Shown piece by piece: positions 8,494 through 18,584 of a stretch of DNA of 28,340 nt. Within the stretch, counting starts at the first letter, position 1, and every line of letters starts with the position of its first letter. Position numbers and translations under genes: made by a program. This DNA comes from Emiliania huxleyi CCMP1516 (Eukaryota > Haptophyta > Isochrysidales > Noelaerhabdaceae). The notes under the pieces are model-generated. The model was not told where the DNA came from and did not search any database. It was given only the letters and a program-made list of their open reading frames with translations. The DNA lies in NCBI RefSeq assembly GCF_000372725.1, contig NW_005195508.1, positions 286,768 to 315,107 on the forward strand, in the 5' to 3' direction.

Positions 8494-8989
8494 ATGGCCT
8501 CTGCCAGCGAGCAGCACACGCGCGCCATCCTCGGCGCCGTCCAGCGGGTGGGCGAGCAGAAGCGCGACCGCGAGGGAGCGCTCGCACGCATGCGCGCCTG
8601 CCTCGAGGAGTACGAAGCGCTCGGCGCGACGCTGACTGCGCTGCCTGAGCGCGTCGAGCGGCCGGCGATGGTGCCGCTCGGCAAGCTTGCGCTTTTCCCG
8701 GGCACGCTGCGCCACACCAACGAGGTGACGGTGCTGCTCGGCGAGAACCTGTTCGCGCTCCGCTCCGCCTCGCAGGCCGTCGGGATCGCTGAGCGCCGCG
8801 CTGAGTTTGTGGCGGCGCAGGTGCAGTCTCTCGAGGAGGAGGTGCGCGAGCTGGGCTCGGAGCTTGAGAAGCTCGGAGCGATGCACACGCTCGGCCTCGA
8901 CCCCGCCAGCGGAGGAGGCTGCGCCCCCCATGCGGGTCTCGCGCTTCAAGGCGGCGCGGCAGAGGCAGCAACCTTCAGGGACGGAGTGA
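8494..8989 (+). CDS. URI1: URI1-type unconventional prefoldin
   Basis: This belongs to the prefoldin-alpha family. Family members work in the R2TP/prefoldin-like co-chaperone that assembles RNA polymerases with RPB5. The start at 8494 has a good context (gccATGG). An N-terminal coiled coil is followed by the diagnostic beta-hairpin block (MVPLGKLALFPGTLRHTNEV, then TVLLGENLFALRSASQA), then the second coiled coil (RAEFVAAQVQSLEEEVRELG). The distinctive C-terminal box found in URI proteins, RVSRFKAARQ, is present but in the next frame. From the start to the TGA at 8989 the length is 496 nt, one more than a multiple of three, so one frame change lies near 8890-8915, next to short C runs. Read across it, the protein is about 164 residues, short for URI, mostly because the acidic linker is brief. 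A sequencing indel is the simplest explanation. Confidence 0.75.
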
Positions 8990-9368
8990 GAATGCGAAAA
9001 AAGACAACAAGCTCGTACCGCGTTCACCGCTCAGAGCTCAGACACCACTGAGGCTGGACACGTTTTTTAAATAGATCTATCTCCTCCGAAGGATCTGCCG
9101 TCTGTCTCCTCCACTCACCAGTGTGTCAAGGCGCGCGGTCGCGGCTCCTCTCGAGGCACAGAGCCACAGACGCCCAAGGGGAGACGGCCCGGCGGTGCCG
9201 GGCACGCTCGCGTGCTGATTTGCTGTCCCTGCAAAAACACTGGCCAGGCAGCACGCAGCAGCGGCTGGTGACGGACCAGGCGCACTTGCATGCACAGTCT
9301 TAGGCCTGGTTATCAGCGCTCTAATGATGGGTTCAGCTGGTAGGGTCTCTTGACTCTTCTTTCCGCAG

Positions 9369-9769
9369 CCGCTCGAAGAGATCGTCGAGGTGAGGAAGCT
9401 TGTCCGTGTCGAGCCGCACGAGGTGGCCATCATGCGCGACAACAAATATGCTGCATTCACTTTCCACGGATCCACGCGGGCAACGGCACCAGCGACGAGT
9501 CTGGTGCTGCGTTCCACATCCCGCCCTTCTCCGAGCTTGTCATCCTAGATGCTGAACACAGATCCGTGTGGTACAAGGGGACGTGCATGCAGCAATTGGC
9601 AGCAGACCGCGGGCTTGAAAGAGCTTCACGTTCAAGTCACGCATCCAAGCAGCACTGCATGTACAAGGAGTGCGTGGAATGCCAGACGAACCTTCAAGGA
9701 GATACGCAATGGATTCACTCACAAATCAATGCAAACGGATCTCCACCCGGTTGCTTCCCCCAGGATTAG
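9369..9769 (+). pseudogene. Exon-like remnant, unidentified
   Basis: After a pyrimidine tract and CAG at 9368 the frame reads PLEEIVEVRKLVRVEPHEVA, then IMRDNKYAAFTFHGSTRA. Near 9480 it must shift by one base to continue as DESGAAFHIPPFSELVILDA and EHRSVWYKGTC, ending with TAG at 9769. This looks like real coding sequence with one frame break. No upstream exon can be supported between 8990 and 9368, and no family is recognised. Confidence 0.35.
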
Positions 9770-10434
9770 TCTTCTCTACCGAGGGACGAACTAAGGGCGG
9801 CTGGGCGGGGCTGCGGCCGGAGCTAGCATGGCTCGTCAGAGCCGAGACCCCGGCGAGGCGGCGCTCCGTGGCTCCGATGGGCGGCTACCTAGCCAGTCGC
9901 GAGGTTCTAACCGCTTGCAGATCGGCGACAAGGATCGTGCGTGCGCGGGGCTCCTCTACCTCTTTGCGAATACTCCCTACATACATCTCGTACCGTAGTT
10001 GGGAGGCGGGTCTAACCCCGCCGTCCCTGGCGACGAGCCTGGGCAGTGCACACAGGCGAGAGCGGCACACCCTCTGTAGACTACGTCGTTTCCGAATATA
10101 CGAACCCAATTCCCAATAAGTGGGATCGAGTAAAGACACACGTGTGAATGGGTAATGACACACACGAGTGGGAGATCAATCCCCGGGCAGCGACGCCCAC
10201 CCCCGATTGAGACGGGAGAGGTCGAAAGCGGCAACCCGGCTGCCCGAAGCGTGAATGATATAGTACGAGATTGGATCTCGCGGGCGCGCGGCCGCCAGCG
10301 ACAGAGCGTCTCGCTGGCGGACGGCGAAAAGAGGAGCCCTGAGGTGACGCACGACTCCGCAGGAGAAAGCCCCTCCCGCCCGTGCTTGTGCAGCGCAGCC
10401 TCCTCCTCCCTACTCGCAAGCCGGGTAGCATGGT
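9770..10434. other. No gene supported
   Basis: I see no protein-like frame, RNA gene or repeat that I can name in this stretch. Confidence 0.5.
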
Positions 10435-10568
10435 GGTGATTATCTTGGGTTCCACCCTGCGGTGATTATCTTGGGTTCCACCCTGCGGTGATTATCTTGG
10501 GTTCCATCCTGCGGTGATTATCTTGGGTTCCACCCTGTTGGTGATTATCTTGGGTTCCACCCTGTTGG
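10435..10568. repeat. 26-27-bp tandem repeat, five copies
   Basis: The unit ggtgattatcttgggttcca plus ccctgc is repeated five times. The last two copies end in ttg instead of gc. Confidence 0.95.
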
Positions 10569-10574
10569 TACGCT

Positions 10575-11115
10575 CGGGGTCGTCTGGCAACGGCACCGGG
10601 AGCTCGAGACGCAGCTCTCGGGGCAGCCAACCCAGGAGTCGATTTCTAGGACCAATATCAATGACAATCAATATCAGCATGAACAACGGGGACTCGGACG
10701 CGATGGATAATCGGAGATAGCCGCGCAGCGGCTATGTAGGTTATCCGACAACGCGAGGAGAGGAACCGACATAGAATAATCACCGGAAGGTGTGGAACGT
10801 GACGCGATGGCCGGATCGTTACGTCCGTCCGTGCGCGGAACTCGTGTGTCGGACCCTCGCGCCCCCAGGCGCCCGAGTCCCGTTCTCGTCTGCCCCACCC
10901 TCCCTCCCTGGCAGACGATTGTGTTGTGTTTGTGTTGTGTGTGAGCGTCGGGCCGCCTTTTTGGGCGCCGACGCTCCCCGGGGTCGTCTGGCAACGGCAC
11001 CGGGAGCTCGAGACGCAGCTCTCGGGGCCAGCCAACCCAGGAGTCGATTTCTAGGACCAATATCAATGACAATCAATATCAGCATGAACAACGGGGACTC
11101 GGACGCGATGGATAA
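10575..11115. repeat. 136/137-bp direct repeats, 268 bp apart
   Basis: Copies lie at 10575-10710 and 10979-11115 and are identical except for one extra c in the second. The spacer starts with a hairpin: atagccgc at 10717-10724 pairs with gcggctat at 10728-10735, and tcgga at 10711-10715 pairs with tccga at 10744-10748. The copies begin cggggtcgtc and end gatggataa, so they lack TG...CA ends. The left copy abuts the five-copy tandem repeat. A miniature element with terminal direct repeats or a local duplication would both fit. Confidence 0.9.
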
Positions 11116-11350
11116 GCGACTGCACCTCCACCAACTCGAGATCACAGACCTCAGTGGTCAGTGCTCACACGACTCCTCGCTCGAGCATCTACACCGGGGA
11201 AGATTTGCCTCCCACCAGTTCTTGCTTCTTCATACTTCAATCTCGACTGCTTCTGTTGGCCTTTTCTGAGATCTCTAAAAGGCATCTACGGACTACAGTC
11301 CCCAAGGATCTTCCGATGTTGGGTAGAGATTTACATGTATGCAGATTCTC

Positions 11351-12636
11351 TCACGCCTCGCTCATCTCGAACTTTGCGTCGAGCTCCTTGTCGAGCCGCG
11401 CGACGATGTCGCTGCCGAGGGCGGCGGCGGGCGTGAGGACGCCTCCGGGGCCCGCCTTGGCCTTCTCGAGCAGCACCATTCCCGCCTCGACGAGCATCTG
11501 CGCAGTCATCAGGTAGCCCGTGTCCAAGGGGAAGTGGTACGTCGACTTGAGCGGCGTCTCCTTGCCGTCCCGCTCGACCATCCTCCCCCTGCCGTGCAGC
11601 TTGAGGTAGCCCGCGTCCATGTCCTCGCGTGACGGGCCCTCGCCCGGCGCAGGCAGGAACCGCGCGAAGACTCGCGGCGCCATCACCGCCGCGCCGACCA
11701 GCGCCTCGTTCGCCTTGGCGCCCGCCCACTGCGCCCACGTCGGGTGGCCTCGCAGCATGACGTCGGCGTACGTGAGGCTGGCGCTGTAGCCGAGCAGCGC
11801 CTAAAAGCAACCACGGCTGGTCACGGGACCAGGCCGCAGCAGTCGGAGAGAGGGCGGCGAGGGGACGGTGCGTTGGAGCGGCGCACGCAGTTGGCCATCA
11901 CCGGCCCCATGATCCACGGCCCGCCGTACTGCGCGAACTCGTCGCAGTAGACGTCCTGCTTCGGGTTTGTGATCTTGGTCAGGCTCTCCGACTTGCTGCC
12001 GTCCGGCCTCTTGAGCAGCGGGTCAAAGTCTGGCTTCGCGCCGCCGCGCCTCTTGCCGAGCTGGTAGATGGCCGTCGTCAGCGTGCCGCCGCTCGCCGCC
12101 GCCGTAGCGCCGAACTCGCCGTAGGTCCACGCCTCGGCCAGCTCTGCGCCCTTGCTCCTCGCCAGCTTGCTCATCTCAAAGACCGTCAGGTCCCACGGGA
12201 TCGCGTCGTTGCCGCAGTGAATGACGATCTTGGCGCCCGTCTTCTGCGCGGTCGCGTCATGCTCGGCGATCATCTTGCGGAAGAAGTCCGACTCGCCCGT
12301 GATGTCTGCGTAGTGGACGCCCTCCTCGGCGCACACCTTTACGAGCGTCTGAGAGTACTTCTCAAAGGGGCCAGCGCAAGTGAGGACGACCTTGGTCTTC
12401 TTTACCACCGCACGCAGCTTCGCCTCGTCGCTGATGAGGCAGGCGACCTCGATGGGCGGCAGCGCCGTCGCACCGACCCTGTCCGCGATCGTCTTGACCG
12501 CAGCCGCCGCCTTGGCCTCGTTGCGAGCGCAGCAGGCCCACTTGATCGGGTAGCTCTTCACGAGCAGGTGCTCCGCGGCGAGCTTGCCCGCGAAGCCCGT
12601 CACGCCGCAGAGCAGGATGTCGTACTCGGTGCCCAT
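11351..12636 (-). CDS. Saccharopine dehydrogenase-like oxidoreductase
   Basis: This is a putative NAD(P)-dependent oxidoreductase of the SCCPDH-like group, related to trans-acting enoyl reductases. The group is named for similarity to lysine-pathway saccharopine dehydrogenase, but the substrate is usually unknown and may be a lipid. The start at 12636 puts a Rossmann motif at the N terminus (ILLCGVTGFAGKLAAEHLL), followed by VVLTCAGPFEKYSQTLVKVC, GVHYADITGESDFFRKMI and IVIHCGNDAIPWDL, all typical of the family. Exon 1 is 12636-11872 (255 codons) and exon 2 is 11800-11351 (149 codons plus stop), giving 404 residues, close to the usual 420-430. The intron (71 bp) has GC and AG ends, phase 0, joining RRSN to ALLGYSA. 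A longer open frame upstream to 12837 has no conserved content and is probably the leader. Confidence 0.9.
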
Positions 12637-12877
12637 CCGGTCGAAGGCGAGGCGGAGGCGGCGCCACAGTTGGACGAGAAAAGCCGCACCGCACGACCAG
12701 TCTTCGCCGTGCGCAAGCGCATGAAGCAAGAATTTTACCCGTTTTGGCCTTTCTCGAGGTTCTCGAGGTGGATATCCTTTGGCCGCGTTGGGTAGCGAGG
12801 ATTGGCCTTTAAGAGCTCTACACGCTTTTCTCTGCAAAGGCTATCTATATTCTTTGCATCATATTCTCTCTGGGCCC

Positions 12878-13278
12878 TCTATATTCTCGAGAATATTCTC
12901 GAATATTGAGAATATTTTGACCTCGAGTATATCGACGGAGACCAAAAGTCGCTCCCAAACCCGCTCAGAACCTCCAAAACTTAAAGATTTCAGTCGGCAT
13001 CGACCCGAAACCTACTGTTGAGGGGGGAATAGCTGTTTCGAGCTCTCGTCAAGACCGTTTTAGACGCCGCACAGCGGCAACGTCAAGAATATTCAAGAAT
13101 ATCTTTGGACTCGTCACTCGAGGTCCACCAAGGTCAAGGGCTGCGGAAAGCTCGTATATTCTTGAGGGAAAAGCCGGCCGGGGCATCTATCTATATTCTC
13201 GAGAATATTCTCGAATATGGTTATGGAAGTGCGCGGGACCCTCTATTTATTTATATTCTCAAAGATATTCGAGAATAT
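12878..13278. promoter_or_regulatory. Cluster of heat-shock-element-like sites
   Basis: An AT-rich island in GC-rich DNA carries repeated inverted GAA/TTC pentamers with two-base spacing. The sites are gaatattctcgaatattg at 12891-12908, gaatattcaagaatat near 13087-13102, gaatattctcgaatat at 13203-13218, and ttcgagaatat near 13267-13277. This spacing (GAAnnTTCnnGAA) is the HSF binding consensus. The cluster lies 240-640 bp upstream of the oxidoreductase start on the minus strand, and no plus-strand gene can be supported next to it. It may instead be a family of palindromic repeats (atattctcgagaatat). Confidence 0.45.
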
Positions 13279-13755
13279 GGTGTAAAGGCCAACAAACTCC
13301 CTCGCACAACACTGGGCACGGGACTGGCGCGCACTGGCACTAACACAGGTACACCTGCAGCAAGAACTCTGCGACGCTCGGGCTCATACTGTACTAGCAC
13401 CCCACCTCGCGAGCCGACGTTCTGGCTCAGCGAGGCTGCTGCGGAGAGCACTCGCGGACTGATCTTCTGGCCCAGCGAGGCCGATGCGGGGCACCCGGCG
13501 GCTCGGGTCACCTCTCCTACCACTGTCGACTCCAGAACCCCCTTCGCGTCCGGGATCACGGCGCACTATTGAGCTCATTGTTCGCCCGCTGGGGGGACCG
13601 CTGGCATTCTGCGCTCTGAGCGCCCTCTGTCCGCCCTCTCGATCCGCGTTCTCCCCGCTCTCGCTCGGCTCACGCGGTACACGGACGCTCGTTATTTATT
13701 TTCCATTTATTAATCAACAAAACTCACCGCCATCGATTTCCCCGGCTACTGTACC

Positions 13756-14211
13756 TCACGGCGACCTCTCGCTACTGTACTCCGAGTGATACTGATCTAG
13801 ATGCCGCGCGAGCCGCCGCTCCGCTCGGCGCCCGTGAAACTTGACCATCGCGTGGAGGGCGATGCTACCGACGGCCCCTCCGGCAGGTACCCCGATTAAG
13901 GGACTGAGCATCGTGATGCCGATCAGGGCGCCCGACCACATTGCCAGCTCCTGCGCGCGTTTGCGAACGGCTTTGTGTCTCCCAAGAACCTCGCCAGGCG
14001 TGGGCGGCTCCTCGCGCAGGTTGGCGAGCGCCTCCTCTGGACGGAATGGAGTCGAGCATTCGATGAGGGCAGTCTTCGCTGCATGTTTGGGCAGAACCAA
14101 CGCCTGACCGTCACCAGTCAGGTAGAGCCGCTGGGCCGGCGGAGTCAGCGTTGCGCGGCGCCGCCAACGGTGAAGGAGACCGATTGCGTGCATGAGGCGC
14201 GAGGAGGACAT
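13756..14211 (-). CDS. Small membrane protein, unknown function
   Basis: A single-exon frame of 151 residues starting MSSSRLMHAIGLLHRWRRR, an Arg-rich amphipathic start that could be a mitochondrial or plastid presequence. A charged middle (GEVLGRHKAVRKRAQELAMW) leads to a glycine-rich hydrophobic stretch of about 35 residues around positions 95-130 (LIGITMLSPLIGVPAGGAVG), long enough for one or two membrane passes. It ends in a basic tail (HGRRAERRLARHLDQYH). Codon use matches the surrounding genes, which is why I accept it as real. I do not recognise the family. Confidence 0.55.
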   Translation of the reverse strand: MSSSRLMHAIGLLHRWRRRATLTPPAQRLYLTGDGQALVLPKHAAKTALIECSTPFRPEEALANLREEPPTPGEVLGRHKAVRKRAQELAMWSGALIGITMLSPLIGVPAGGAVGSIALHAMVKFHGRRAERRLARHLDQYHSEYSSERSP

Positions 14212-14403
14212 TATCGTTCCTTTTTTCAGGGTTGCGGAGCCAGCGGGTGCGTCGTTACTGATTGCGAGGGAGCTCGGGCAAGCGGGAAGGTCTTAGCAGC
14301 TGATCGCGAGCGAGGCGAAGGGGACCCACTTTTCCTTGCAGACCTTGCTGTCCGGGACAGGGGTCCTTTGTTTGGGTGTTCGGGGCCCGGGAAGGGGAGG
14401 TTT

Positions 14404-14575
14404 ACCCGTACCCCCGGGGGGGATTTGTTACCAAACCCGTACGCCCGGGGGGGATTTGTTACCACCCCCGGTTCACCGCCCCCCCCCCGCCGCCGCTTTT
14501 TTTCCAACCAACCTCGATGGAGGAGCCCCCGACGACTGTTGAGCCTGAGCCCCCCCCCCCCCCCCCCTCTCCCCC
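14404..14575. repeat. 30-bp duplicate and poly-C tracts
   Basis: Two copies of a unit containing cccgggggggatttgttacc lie between 14404 and 14464. Two C runs follow, near 14468-14488 and 14550-14570. No gene is supported from 14212 to 15176. Confidence 0.8.
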
Positions 14576-15176
14576 CAGCCCGGCGAAAACTTTTTCTGGG
14601 GCTTTGCCGCCGCCTTCGAAAGGAGTATTGCCATCGAGCCAGAGCGACTTGCCATGCATGTCATCCTTTTGCTCTCAGCTGCACAAAATTCGCGGTCGGC
14701 ACCTGTGAATGGGGTGACTTTGCGGGCACGACAGTTAAACGGGCGCAAGGGACAGAGTACAGAAATGAAGCCACACTGCTACTCGAGTGGCTCGTTCTTT
14801 TCTTCTGCCGTCTGCTCACTGCTCTCTGCTGTGAGTGAGAGAGAGAGAGTTGTTTTTGTTAAATTCTTCTGCCGTTGTGAGAATGCTGAGCGTGTGGTTT
14901 TTTTCTCTCTCCTCCCTTCTTCTGGCTCTCAAGGCAGACGCCGTCACGCTCCTTAGGCCATTTCGATCGCTGTTTCCAGTGGATGAGTCGCTGTCACACG
15001 CACGTCGCTCAAGTTCCAAGTCCGACACTCGTTCCTCGTCCGTCCTGGCCTCGTGCCTTCCTCTGCCCGCCCTCGCCCCGCCGCCTCGCCCTCACGGTCA
15101 CAGCCCTACCACCATCGCCACCGCCCGCCCTCACCACCGCCACTCTCGCTGCAGGTCCTCTCTTCTCGCACCCGCC

Positions 15177-16232
15177 ATGCTCTGCCGCTCGCTCTTGCTC
15201 GCCCTCGTGGCCACCTACGCGGCACCTGTGTCCGTCGACCAGTGTGCTACTGATCGCTGCGATCCTTTTGACTACGAGTACACCAAAAACTGCTGCCAGC
15301 GCACCTGGAACCCAGGGTGGGACGGGCTGGTCACGACTTGCAAGGACGAGGGCGTCATCGCTCTGACCTTTGACGACGGCTTCACGGCTGGAGACGTCAT
15401 CACGGCGGAAAGGTTGCACGCAGCCGGCATCGTTGCAACTTTCTTCATCAACGGCGACAGCGACATCAACGTCCCTGGCGGCAAGCTGTGGGGTAGCTTG
15501 GATGCCGTCGAAGGCATGGGCCACCAAGTGGCCTCTCACACCCAGACGCACTGCTGCATCGCGGGGAACGAGCACTGCCCTGGCAAAGCTTGTTCGGCGA
15601 TCGGTTCGACGGTCTCTCAGGAGCTGCGCAATTTGGAGCAGGAGTACGAGCGGAACGCCAACAGATCTGCGCCAGGGGGGCCCGGCCAAGGCGGCTTCTA
15701 CCACCTGCGGCCCCCGTTTCTCGACCTCTCCGAGTCGTCGGCCGCCGAGATTGTCAAGGAAGGGTACAGCATCGCCTGGCTGACTGACGACACGAACGAC
15801 TGGATGGGTGATCATTGCCTCGTCTACCGCTGCCTCAACAGCATCGTGTCGCAGCCGGCAAGCGGTTCCCACAACGTGCTCCAGCACGGGAGGAACTCAG
15901 GTGACCTCTCCGCAGCCTACTGGAAGCAGTTCAAGCAGGCGGCAGACAAGAACGGGTGGAAGTTTGTTACCTTCGACCAGTGCGTCTACGGTGTCGACCA
16001 CCAATCGCACCCGTCCAGCCCGCCGGTGGCTCCGCCGACGCCCCCAATCGCGCCGACGCCGTCCTCCTCCTGCTTTTGGGAGGATGGCTGCCTGCAAAAG
16101 GATATGTACTGCGGCGGCTGCGCCAGCGCCGGCGCAGATTGCACCGAAACCCCCAACTTTCGCTGCGACCACGGCTTGGCCTGCGTCACGGAGGGCTGGT
16201 CGATGTTCTGCCGCGAATCGTCAGCCATCTGA
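15177..16232 (+). CDS. Secreted CE4 polysaccharide (chitin) deacetylase
   Basis: NodB-homology enzyme that removes N-acetyl groups from chitin-like polysaccharides. The frame is open from 14835, but the Met at 15177 begins a clean signal peptide (MLCRSLLLALVATYA), so I take it as the start. Length is 351 residues. All CE4 motifs are present: LTFDDG at 63-68 (catalytic base and metal Asp), SHTQTH at 120-125 (metal His pair), LRPPF at 177-181, WLTDDTNDW at 201-209 and LQHG at 235-238. A Pro/Thr/Ser linker (about 280-298) leads to a C-terminal domain of about 45 residues with nine cysteines (CFWEDGC, then CGGC, then RCDHGLAC), probably a disulfide-rich carbohydrate- or wall-binding module. No intron is needed. 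AATAAA-like signals occur about 290 bp downstream (16520-16535). Confidence 0.92.
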   Translation: MLCRSLLLALVATYAAPVSVDQCATDRCDPFDYEYTKNCCQRTWNPGWDGLVTTCKDEGVIALTFDDGFTAGDVITAERLHAAGIVATFFINGDSDINVPGGKLWGSLDAVEGMGHQVASHTQTHCCIAGNEHCPGKACSAIGSTVSQELRNLEQEYERNANRSAPGGPGQGGFYHLRPPFLDLSESSAAEIVKEGYSIAWLTDDTNDWMGDHCLVYRCLNSIVSQPASGSHNVLQHGRNSGDLSAAYWKQFKQAADKNGWKFVTFDQCVYGVDHQSHPSSPPVAPPTPPIAPTPSSSCFWEDGCLQKDMYCGGCASAGADCTETPNFRCDHGLACVTEGWSMFCRESSAI

Positions 16233-16733
16233 GACCACAGCTGCAGTGGGACTCAACGCAGTGATGCCTGTGCACTAGCCACCAGAACAGCGCCTCGCGC
16301 GCTCGCTCTGTGTGAACCCCGTCGCTCTCTCTTGTGGCCCCCACACTGTGTAGTAGTCAGAGCGCACGAACCAGCGTAACAGCTAAATGTTTCAAGAGCG
16401 TCCCCGGCTTCCGCAGCGCTGCACGCGGCCGGGGTGCGGCACATCTCTGCCAGTTACGAGAGTGTTACTGTTAGCGCGGATAACTAGCCATACTAGCGCC
16501 GCGGCGGCGCGTTGCTATAATGAATAAATAAATAATACGGCTACCTCTACTAGGAGATGGGTAAAATTCGTTCGTAAAAAGGAACAGGTCCCCGCCCGTG
16601 CGATAGCGCAAACTCACTCGAGACCCCAATGATTTTTCTTTTAAAGTGTTAGCCCGGGAGCACGACGCCCTCGGTTGGCTCGGTTGGAGCGGTTGGAGCT
16701 CAATTATCGCTACTATTATTTGAGTACGTTGAG

Positions 16734-17931
16734 ATGTCCGAGCTCCTCAACACCAAGCACCAGCACATCGAGTCGCTCGATGTCGCCCCGGACGGCTTGG
16801 TCGCGCTGGCCACGTCCTCGCTCACTGGCGAGGTGTGGGATGGCCGCCTCGTCGTTCTCCGCTGCGCCGCGGACGCGGCGAGGGCTGAGGTGATTGCGAG
16901 CGTCGAGACGGAGGTGGGGAACGCGGCCGTCGCGTGGGCCGGTTCGGGCCTGGTCGCGAGCGGCGATGACGCCGGCAACGTGACGGTGTGGCGCTTCGGA
17001 ACCGGCGCTGCCGGAGCGGCGGCCGACGAGGAGCGGCTGCCCGTGGCCGTGTACTCGGAGCACGACCAGGCGGTCACGTGCGTCGCGTGCGCGCCGGGCG
17101 GCGCGCGGCTCGCCTCGGGCAGCGCCGACGGCACGGTGCGGGTGTGGGCGTGCGGCGCGGCTGCGCAGGCGGAGCGGTGTCTGCAGCACAAGCCGGCGGA
17201 GCCGTGGCTCGAGTGCGGCGTCGCCGCCGCCGCGTGGCTGTCGGCCGAGCTGCTCAGCACCTGCGACGAGGAGGGCAAGGTGCGGCTGTGGGACCTGCGC
17301 GTGCCGGCGGCGGTCCGCGCCGTCGCCCGCGAGGGCTGCGGCTCAGGCTGCCTCGCGCCGCTCGACGAGACGTCCCTCGCAAGCGGCACTCGCGCGGGCG
17401 ACGTGGTGAAGCCGCCACCGCAGCCCCGTGCGGCCCCTGCACCGCTTCCCGTGCCCCCCCCGCCGCCTTCGCCTCACCCCCCTCGCCTCCTCACCCACCT
17501 CGCCCCACCCTCACCCACCTCCCCTCCGCCTCCCGCTCCGCCGCCGCAGGCGATCCACGACCTCCGCTCCGGCAGCGGCGGCCGCGCTGGCCAGCACATC
17601 ACCTCGCGCCGCGTCTCCCTAGGACGAGGCGCCGTGCGGTGCCTGAGCGCCCGCCCCGGCGGCGCGCCCCTCGCCGCCGCGGGACACGCCGACGGCTCCT
17701 CGCCCCTCGCCCCGGCTCTCTCTCCCAGACGCGTCGCCGACGTGTCCCCGACATTGTCCCTCAGGCTCCCTCTCCCTCGTCGACCTCTCGACGCTCGCCG
17801 CGCGCCCCGTGCCCGCCGCCCACTCCGACGTGGTGAGCGGCGTCGGCTGGCTCCCTCCCTCCGACGGCGCGCACGCCTCGCTTCTTTCTTGCGGCTGGGA
17901 CAAGCGCCTCGTCGCGACCGAGGTGCAGTAG
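16734..17931 (+). CDS. WD40 protein, WDR77/MEP50-like
   Basis: This is probably the WD40 partner of arginine methyltransferase PRMT5 (methylosome protein 50). Three exons give 327 residues: 16734-17405, 17550-17694 and 17765-17931. The first intron (144 bp) has GT-AG ends; it is a multiple of three and open, so it can be mistaken for a Pro-rich coding insert. The second (70 bp) needs a GC donor. N-terminal VALATSSLTGEVWDGRLVVL closely resembles the first blade of animal WDR77. Later blades are clear: LVASGDDAGNVTVWRFG, LASGSADGTVRVWACG, LLSTCDEEGKVRLWDLR, and the last, LLSCGWDKRLVATEVQ. Length matches WDR77 (about 340). Another small WD40 protein is possible, because the family is recognised mainly from the first blade. 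The 3' end faces the Alb3 gene. Confidence 0.8.
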
Positions 17932-18584
17932 GGCCGCCCCGGGGTGGCCCTAGCTCTGATCGTGCGGGCGGCTTTGGCCTCGGCCTCGTGCATGTCCGGT
18001 CGTCGTGCGGGGAAGGCGGCTCTGAGCGGAGCCGCCTCGCTGCCCGCACGCAATTCATCATTCATCGTCGCTCGTACCCCGCATGTGCGCGGGGCCGCGG
18101 GCATGCCCCCTCCAGCGCCCCCAGGCGCAGGGGGGCCGTGGGCGATGGGTCACATGGGCGTGGCCCGTGCGTCGTGCGGTCAGGTCACAGTTATTGCTTA
18201 TACCGCAGCACTTTACCACAGGATGGTGGGTGGCAGACTTTTATGACTTTTATCAGACGCCGCCAAAAAACACTAAACAGTATAAAATCACCCCTGGCAC
18301 ACGGGCACGCGGACGCGAGACAGTGAGAACAGAGAAGCGCTCGCGACAGGGGCGGCGCACACACCACACAGGCCCGGGGCCGGCGGGCGGACACACATAC
18401 ATGCTGCTGACGTGCGGAACGACGATTCCGCCAGTGGCAGTGCCCAGCGAGCAACGGCCCGCCCAGTGACCGGCGGGACGACAGCAGCATCGTGGAGTGT
18501 GAGCGGCGTGTACGTGCGTGTGTCTGGATTGGAAGAGGGGACATCTCGGCGCCTCTGCTGCGGCGCCGGCGAGGGCGCCCGCGT
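17932..18584. other. Convergent 3' region, no gene
   Basis: The stretch lies between the ends of two converging genes. I see no protein-like frame or RNA gene. Short GC-rich inverted segments are present, but nothing I can name. Confidence 0.5.

Noticed and set aside
9077..9517. 146-residue minus-strand ORF
   Set aside because: It is the antisense shadow of the plus-strand exon-like remnant and has poorer protein character.
12637..12837. 67-residue N-terminal extension of the oxidoreductase
   Set aside because: No conserved content; the Rossmann motif begins right after the Met at 12636.
14835..15176. In-frame N-terminal extension of the deacetylase
   Set aside because: It is open but Ser/Arg/Pro-rich with no conserved content, and the Met at 15177 begins a proper signal peptide.
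17406..17549. Pro-rich coding insert in the WD40 gene
   Set aside because: It has GT and AG ends, a C-rich tract before the AG, and interrupts a blade; it reads open only because it is 144 bp without stops.
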